64,000 bases of DNA from Rhizobium leguminosarum (GTDB taxonomy: Bacteria > Pseudomonadota > Alphaproteobacteria > Rhizobiales > Rhizobiaceae). Every line of letters begins with the position of its first letter. Positions within the stretch are counted from its first letter, which is position 1. The stretch lies in assembly GCF_017876795.1 (NCBI RefSeq), contig NZ_JAGIOR010000006.1, positions 1-64,000 of the forward strand, written 5' to 3'. The position numbers and the translations under genes are program-made. Below are positions 1 to 7,200 of this stretch, piece by piece. The notes under the pieces were generated by a model. The model was not told where the DNA came from. It saw only the letters and a program-made list of their open reading frames with translations, and did not search any database.

Positions 1-140
1 GCCTTGCGAAGATCATCGCCAACGTAATCCGTCCGAAGCCGAAGTGCCAGATCCCATGGCAAACCTCCTGTTTGCACCATGGATTCAGATTCAGCGCGCT
101 TTGTGAACCCTCAAGAGGGTGCGGCAATGCCGTTTGGTAT

Positions 141-236
141 GACAGCCTGCACAATCAGCCATGCCTCGAAATGCCGGCCTTTGAAGTCATCCTTCGACTG
201 ACGCTTCAGCTTTTCGGCAATGGCATTCAAAATCAT
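141..236 (-). pseudogene. IS6-family transposase N-terminal fragment
   Basis: The minus strand from an ATG at 236 reads about 32 codons (MILNAIAEKLKRQSKDD, then FKGRHFEAWLIVQAV). This resembles the start of IS6-family transposases of the KDDFKGRHFEA type. Similarity ends near 141, where the expected continuation is replaced by unrelated sequence, so it is a short relic. The rest of 1-399 holds no convincing gene. A minus-strand frame open from an ATG at 80 to the window edge (MVQTGGLPWDLALRLRTDYV) could be the start of a gene cut by the window, but it is not recognised. Confidence 0.5.
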
Positions 237-399
237 CAGCTCGCTCCGCAATATCAGGAGCGGCAATTTCTCTCCCCATAGTCAACATCGGGTTAACCAG
301 AAAATTTGCGACAAGACCCGATCACAGATTAGGTGACTACGGGCAAGGTGGGAGTGGAACAGCGGTTACTGAGTGTCCGCCTCAGCAGAGCTGATCTAT

Positions 400-1191
400 T
401 CAGACTTCCGCAGCCAAGCAACTGGTGCAAGGTAAGAACAATTCAAAAGTAGTGCCTTTGCCCAAACTGCTGTGAACGTCGATGGCACCACCCCAGAACT
501 TAACGGCACGCAGCACGAAGGCCAGTCCTAATCCTGAGCCGCCTTCCCTTGTTCTTGTCGTAAAAAATGGATCGAATATACGCTCTATCAACGAAGGGGG
601 GATGCCAGAACCTGTGTCAGACACAATCAACCGCGCATATTCGCCGCGCTCTAGCCGCCTGCTAGACAAGTTGCGTGTAGAGGTCTGTTCAAAATTGTCA
701 AGGCTAATTGTAACTGTCCCGCCTGTTTTCATAGCTTCGCCAGCGTTCTTGCAGAGATTAATCACAACCTGTTGTAGGGTAATCGCACTACCGTCTAGCC
801 AGACTGCGCGGTTCGGAAGAATGGTTTGAATCCGGCCAGAAGACGGAATGCATAATTCCAGGTCTGGTTGGATCTCTCTGATGGCCGCTGTGGCGTCGAA
901 GCTACTGAACCCCTCATCCCTCATGTCTAACATGAGGGTCCGTTCAACGGCGCGTTTTGCTCGATCACTAGCGTCACGAATTCGCTCTACGTACATGCGT
1001 GAGGACGATCCCTCACTCAACGCGTCTGCGGCCATGTCTGCATAGCCTATAATGGGTGTTAGAAGATTGTTAAACTCGTGAACCAGAAGCCACGCGAGTA
1101 CATGTCCGTCGGCGAATGCCTCTGCCGCCGTCGTGATGTCGGCTTGCGCTTGCTTTGAAGAGAAGTTTAGTATGGATGAGATGTTCTTCAT
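400..1191 (-). CDS. VirA-like histidine kinase core, no sensor domain
   Basis: This is a 263-residue histidine kinase core. An H-box (LLVHEFNNLLTPIIGYADMA, His about residue 38) is followed by an N-box (NLCKNAGEA), a G1 box (DTGSGIP), an F-box (FDPFFTT) and a G2 box (GSGLGL). The HEFNNLL...GYADMA form is the one seen in VirA and related hybrid kinases. No membrane segment, periplasmic sensor, GAF or receiver domain is present, so signal input must come from elsewhere. I start it at 1191, because GGAGAG sits 7 bases upstream of that ATG; an in-frame ATG at 1212 is less well placed. It begins only 41 bases after the stop of the giant SKWP gene and is probably co-transcribed with it. Its partner regulator is unknown; VirG at 28 kb is a candidate. 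Confidence 0.75.
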   Translation of the reverse strand: MKNISSILNFSSKQAQADITTAAEAFADGHVLAWLLVHEFNNLLTPIIGYADMAADALSEGSSSRMYVERIRDASDRAKRAVERTLMLDMRDEGFSSFDATAAIREIQPDLELCIPSSGRIQTILPNRAVWLDGSAITLQQVVINLCKNAGEAMKTGGTVTISLDNFEQTSTRNLSSRRLERGEYARLIVSDTGSGIPPSLIERIFDPFFTTRTREGGSGLGLAFVLRAVKFWGGAIDVHSSLGKGTTFELFLPCTSCLAAEV

Positions 1192-1232
1192 GTTTCGTCT
1201 CTCCGCCATCATTGATCCGGTGGCAGGTCAGC

Positions 1233-4200
1233 TTATCGTCCTCGACTTGAACGTTCTCTGCTTCTCGTGGAGGACGCTAAATCCGCTCGTGCGTTACTGC
1301 CGGCTAGCAAAGGCTGCGGGGCGGCGGTGAGGGAGTGGAGGGGCGGCGGCCGTTCCGCTTCACTCAATGGTGCCGCCGGCGCCTGGATGGTTTCCACGAC
1401 GCCCTCCCCGCGATTGTGATGATCATCGTGCATGCGCTGCGCTGTTGGGGCCATGCTGGCGGCGGTGCCGGAAGCACCGGAGACATGTGATATCTCGGCA
1501 GCTGGCAGTGCGGCTTTTCTGTCGCTGCACAGGAAAGCGTAGAGTTTGTCCACGCAAGTGCGCGCGTCCTTCTTGTCGTTTAAGGGCGGGACCAGGGGCA
1601 ATCTGATATCGGCCTCTTCGTAGAACGGACTACGCTCTTCGTACTGCTGTTGAACCTTCTGAGTCCTCTGCTCGACGTCGACGCCTTGCAGCAGCGGCCG
1701 GGTGGTGTCCCACTTGAGGCGCTTGCAGACCTCTGTCAGCTTGGTGTCGAGCCAGATCGACCTCGCCTTATCAAGGATCAGGGCCCGATTGGCCTCCTTG
1801 TTAAAGCCGCCGCCGCCGGTTGCGATGACGATGGGCCCTCTCTCCAGCTGCTTGGCGAGCTCTTTGGTCTCCAGGTCCCTGAAGTGCGCCTCGCCGCGGG
1901 CAGGGTCGGCGAACATCTCGATTATATTGCCGTGCTCGGCGACGATACGCTTATCGGTGTCGACAAACTCGACCCCTAACTCCTTGGCAAGCTGGGGGCC
2001 GATGGTCGACTTGCCGCTTGACGGCATGCCGACGAGCACGACCGGCCGCGTGCCGAGGGCCGCGAGGATCTCGCCGGCTTTCGGCGAGCGAGCGAGCGCA
2101 ATCTGTTTTCTTGCGACGGCGCGCGACCTGGAGGTCCCTGCCACCCTCGAACCGCTTTCTCCTGACGAGCTAAAGTGTAATATCTCGGCAGCTGGCAGTG
2201 CGGCTTTTCTGTCGCTGCCCAACGTTTCCCAATCGTCGATCTCCTCACACGCCGGCGGCAAATCCACGCGACTGAAGGCCTCCTGCGCGGGTGCCAGCAG
2301 TTCCCACTGATCAGCCAGTGGGGCGCCCTTCATCTGCAGCGCATGGTTGCGCTTGTATCGATCATGGAATTGCTCCTTGATCTCGAAGGTCTGCGGTGTA
2401 TGGAACTGGATTTCCCAGAGCGCGCCTTTGGGACTGCGCAACGTGACGTTGACTGCCTTGAATGCCGGCCTCGGCTTCGTAAACGTGTTGGTCGACTTGA
2501 CGCGCACATGCCCCTGATCGTCCAGCAAGGCCAGCACGCCACGCAGGCCGACGGTGAAGTCCTCCGGATTCAGTGCCACGCTGTAGCGCAGCGCGTCGTT
2601 TACGCCGGCCGTCGCTTCTTCCAGGGTCTGCTTTTTCAAAGCCATCTGCTGCTCGAGCTTTTCCTTCAGCGAGCCGAGCGACTTCAGTTGATGCAGTGTT
2701 CCCACCAGTCGCCCACCATAGGGCTTGGCCGCACGATTCAGCATCTCGGTGACCACGGGCTCCATATCGCGGGCGCGTGTCAGCAGGGATTTGGCGTTAA
2801 GCGTGATGTCCTCGGTCCTTACGTCGCGCAGGCGCTCGACCGGTGGCGGTGGCGGATCGATCAGGCGCGCCTGCTGCAGCGCGTGCAGCGCATCCTGCAT
2901 CACACCCGCGGCCATTGTGGGCATGTGCTGCAGGAGCTCCTTGGTCTGCTCAGCATCAAATCTCCCATCGTGCATGGCCCGGGCTGTCGCCTTGCTGTAC
3001 GGCACCACGCGCACCCGCTCGGCGAACCCCCGCTCGGATCGTTCGCACGCCTCCACGATCTTGGCAAACAGCTCCGTGCCAGTGTCGGATTTCAGCGCAT
3101 CGGTGCCTACCTTGATCGCAATGGTGAAAAGGTTGCGCATGGTCAGTTCCGGCTCGTCGGGGATGAGCCCCGGTTGTCCGGCAGGGAATTGCGCATGTGA
3201 GAGCCTGCACACAGGGTAGTTGTCGAGGATAGCGTGGATACGTGCCTCAGCAGAAGGCGCAGCAACGTACGCCTTGGCGAGGTTCGGGAAGGCCTCCGCC
3301 AGCGCATCGGGCAGTTGCGGCACGTCAGCCTGCTGGTCAAGGCGAAGCAGTTGCGCGTGCAGGAGTTGAGCGGCTTCACGTGCCTCAGGCATGTGGGCGC
3401 GTTCAATCGCATTGCGCGCATCGGCGCGTAGTTTCTCCAACACCTGTGAATCGCGGGCGTCACCTTCGAGTACCTCACGCAAGCCGTTGCGCAGAGCGCG
3501 CTCAATGCCATCGTAGGTGCCGAACATCATGTTGCGCGCCATCGCCTCGCGTAATTGGTCGGGTTGCGCCATGAAGCGCGCCGCCAGGTTGCTAGCAGCG
3601 CCCATGATCTGACCGCCACGCTGCAGCGACATGATCTCGGACAGCCGCCCGGCCTTGTAATGACCGGTCTCACGATCAATGGCCGGCGTGGCCGTCTTCG
3701 GTGGCTTGAAGGACTGCGGCTGGCCGCGCCTGTCCTCGCGATCGGCCATCTCGCGCGCGATCAGCGCCGCCAGCCTGGGGTAGCCCGCGTAGACGAACGC
3801 GTCGTCGCCGTCGGTATCCATGTTGCGCGTGCGCAGCTCCGCAATTGGCAGTGCGCCCATGCGCCCGGGCTCCACGATGTCCTTTAGCCGCAGGCTGCCG
3901 GTGCTGAGCATGTCACGCGGCACGGCGCTGCGGTCGCGCCCGGCCGTCCAGCACGACAGCGTCTTGAGGTCCTCCTTGGAGCAGACCAGGTCCGTGTTCA
4001 CAAAATCGGCCGGCCAGTTCTTCTCCGGCACCACGATAAGCATGCCCTTGCTGTGCAGCATCTGGGCATCGTCACCCGATCGGTCGTCGAATCCGGTGTA
4101 GCTGTACTGAATGCCGAAGGATTGCGAGAGGAACTCGGCGGTGGCGTCGCCCTTCGCCACGGTCGCCACGCGTTCCTCTGGCACCGGTAGCAGATTCTCT

Positions 4201-7200
4201 TTGTCATAGGGTGGCTTGCCGATCAGCAAGGGGCCGCCTGCGGCGTCGAAGGCCTGGCTGCGCTCGCGCGGCAGATGCACCTTGTCGTCGGCGGAGGGCA
4301 CCGCCCGGACTCGCTGGCCCTGGTAGCCGCCACTGGTGGCCAGCTCGAATAGCGTGAGTTGGCTGAGCTCTGGCGGCAGCGCCTCAAGCCGGTGCCGCAT
4401 CGTCTCCTGCGCCTCCTGCAGCGCCTCCTCGTCGCGCGGGAAGTGCTGTAGCGCCTGCGGTGCCAGCCGCGTGGGGCCCTTGTCGTTTGCCAGAAGGTCA
4501 CGCTGCTCTTGGCTGGCCTGGCCAGCCTGCACTGCTTGCCAAGCATCATAGTGCTTGCGGAAGGCGGGGATGCACAAGGCTACCTCTAACTTCAAAAAGC
4601 CGCAGCCATCGTTGGGGCACAGCGCCAGGGGCCGTCCGTCCACTGCCAAGGGTTTGAACGGGTGTGCAGGACCGCTGACGTCTTCAAAGAATCCCAGACG
4701 CAGTGTGCCCTCAATAACGTGATCGCTCGGCACCATCTCCAGTAGTGAACGCTGCATGCGCGACCAGTCTTCGCGCTGCGGGGCAAGCTTGGCGACGAGC
4801 GTCATCAAGCTACTGCCCGGCGCGGTGTCGGCATAGCGGATGGCCGGCAGCAGCGACGGCGCCGCGGATGTGCCGGACAACAGCTGGGCGGGGCGGCTCA
4901 TGTTGCCGCGCGTGGCGCGGCTGCCGCCGAACAAGTCGAAGCGCCAGGGCTCACCCTGATAGTTGAACGTACGCGCGAGCATGAACGTCGAAATCGCCCC
5001 GGGCAGCTGGACCTCCACCAGCGGCAGACCCGTCAGCCGTGCAAACAGCGAGTACTGCTGGTTCGTCTCAGTCGCATTGTTCGATCCTACCTCCTTGCCC
5101 TGCAAGTCGACCACAACATGGGTCGTGCTGCCGTTGGCCGGCACACCAGGCTGGCCGGGAGCCGAGCGCATGCTCAAGCGCCCAACGTCCAGGTCGAAGC
5201 TGGTCGGTGGGTGGGCCTGCGTAATCGTCGGCGCCTCCTTCGCCATGCGCAGATCCAGGGCGTCAAACGTCTGGTCACCGGCCTCGATCTGCGCGATCAG
5301 GTTCCAGCTCATCTCGCCGAGGTCCGCCTCGATGGCCTCGCGCGTACGCTCCAGCGTCCGGTCCACCCATGTCGCCAGTTGGTCGCGGCGCTGGAGCAGT
5401 TCCTGGCGAGTGCCTTCGACGTGGCGCGGTTTCCATTGCCGGGACACCATGCTGTAGGCCTTGAGTACCTGGAAAAAGGTCAGTGCCGGGCATCGCGTTG
5501 CGTGTTGATCAATGTCGGTCGAAGACTGCGAATCGCCGCCGGTCAGGTACAAGTCGATCTTGCGCTCGACGATAGGCTGCAACGTGTTGAACACCCGTAA
5601 TGCGTGGCCCCGATGGCGAGATTTCAGCTCCGGACTGCGAATCAACGGCAACAGTCCCATGCATAGGTTGCCGATACTCTCGAGGTTGGTCTCACGTAAT
5701 CTGTCGTCCCCCACAAGCACCGAAACCCGCTCCAGCGCGGGCCGTGCCAGCGGACGCATCTGGCGATGAAGCCGCGCCGCTGCAAGAGCCTTGAAGAGCA
5801 TCCCAATATCCAGGACCGAGGCGGACTCAAAACGCTCGCGGTGCAACTCCAGGTGCCCGGCCATCGCCTGCAGCTTGGCGCCACCCAAGGTCTGGAGCTG
5901 TTCCTCGTCAAGGTGCCGCAGGCGGGACATCGCGTTGGCCACCATGGTGATCCCACGCATCTCGAACCGCTGCCATGGAAGTTCGGCCAAGCCTGCGCGC
6001 TCTGCGAGCAACAGCCCTGCTGTTTGGCACGCCGGCCTTCCGAGACATCTGCTAAGCGCATTGAGCGCGTTGGCCACGCCTTGCGCATCCATGGCTTGTC
6101 GCAGATCGTGGTCCTTAGCCAGCCTGCTGGCCAAGACGTCGATGGCCTCCGCACAGACCGCCGTGTCGGGCCATTTGCTCAGCGCGTTGAGCGCGTTGGC
6201 GACTTCTTGCGCGTTGAGGGTGTTGCGCAATGTGGGCTCGTCGGCCAGCCGCCCGGCCAGCGCGTTGGCGGCCTCCGCACAGACCGCCGTGTCGGGCCAT
6301 TTGCTCAGCGCGTTGAGCGCGTTGGCCACGCCTTGCGGGTCCAGGGCCTTGCGCAATGTGGGCTCGTCGGCCAGCCGCCCGGCCAGCGCTTTGACGGCCT
6401 CCGCACAGACCGCCGTGTCGGGCCATTTGCTCAGGGCGTTGAGCGCGTTGGCCACGCCTTGCGGGTCCAGGGCCTTGCGCAATGTGGGCTCGTCGGCCAG
6501 CCGCCCGGCCAGCGCGTTGGCGGCCTCCGCACAGACCGCCGTGTCGGGCCATTTGCTCAGCGCGTTGAGCGCGTTGGCCACGCCTTGCGGGTCCAGGGCC
6601 TTGCGCAATGTGGGCTCGTCGGCCAGCCGCCCGGCCAGCGCTTTGACGGCCTCCGCACAGACCGCCGTGTCGGGCCATTTGCTCAGGGCATTGAGCGCGT
6701 TGGCGACTTGTTGCGCGGTGAGGGTGTTGCGCAATGTGGGCTCGTCGGCCAGCCGCCCGGCCAGCGCACCGGCGGCCTCCGCACAGACCGCCGTGTCGGG
6801 CCATTTGCTCAGCGCGTTGAGCGCGTTGGCGACTTGTTGCGCGGTGAAGGCCTTGCGCAATGTGGGCTCGTCGGCCAGCCGCCCGGCCAGCGCACCGGCG
6901 GCCTCCGCACAGACCGCCGTGTCGGGCCATTTGCTCAGCGCGTTGAGCGCGTTGGCGACTTCTTGCGCGTTGAGGGTGTTGCGCAATGTGGGCTCGTCGG
7001 CCAGCCGCCCGGCCAGCGCGTTGGCGGCCTCCGCACAGACCGCCGTGTCGGGCCATTTGCTCAGGGCGTTGAGCGCGTTGGCGACTTCTTGCGCGTTGAG
7101 GGCCTTGCGCAATGTGGGCTCGTCGGCCAGCCGCCCGGCCAGCGCACCGGCGGCCTCCGCACAGACCGCCGTGTCGGGCCATTTGCTCAGGGCATTGAGC

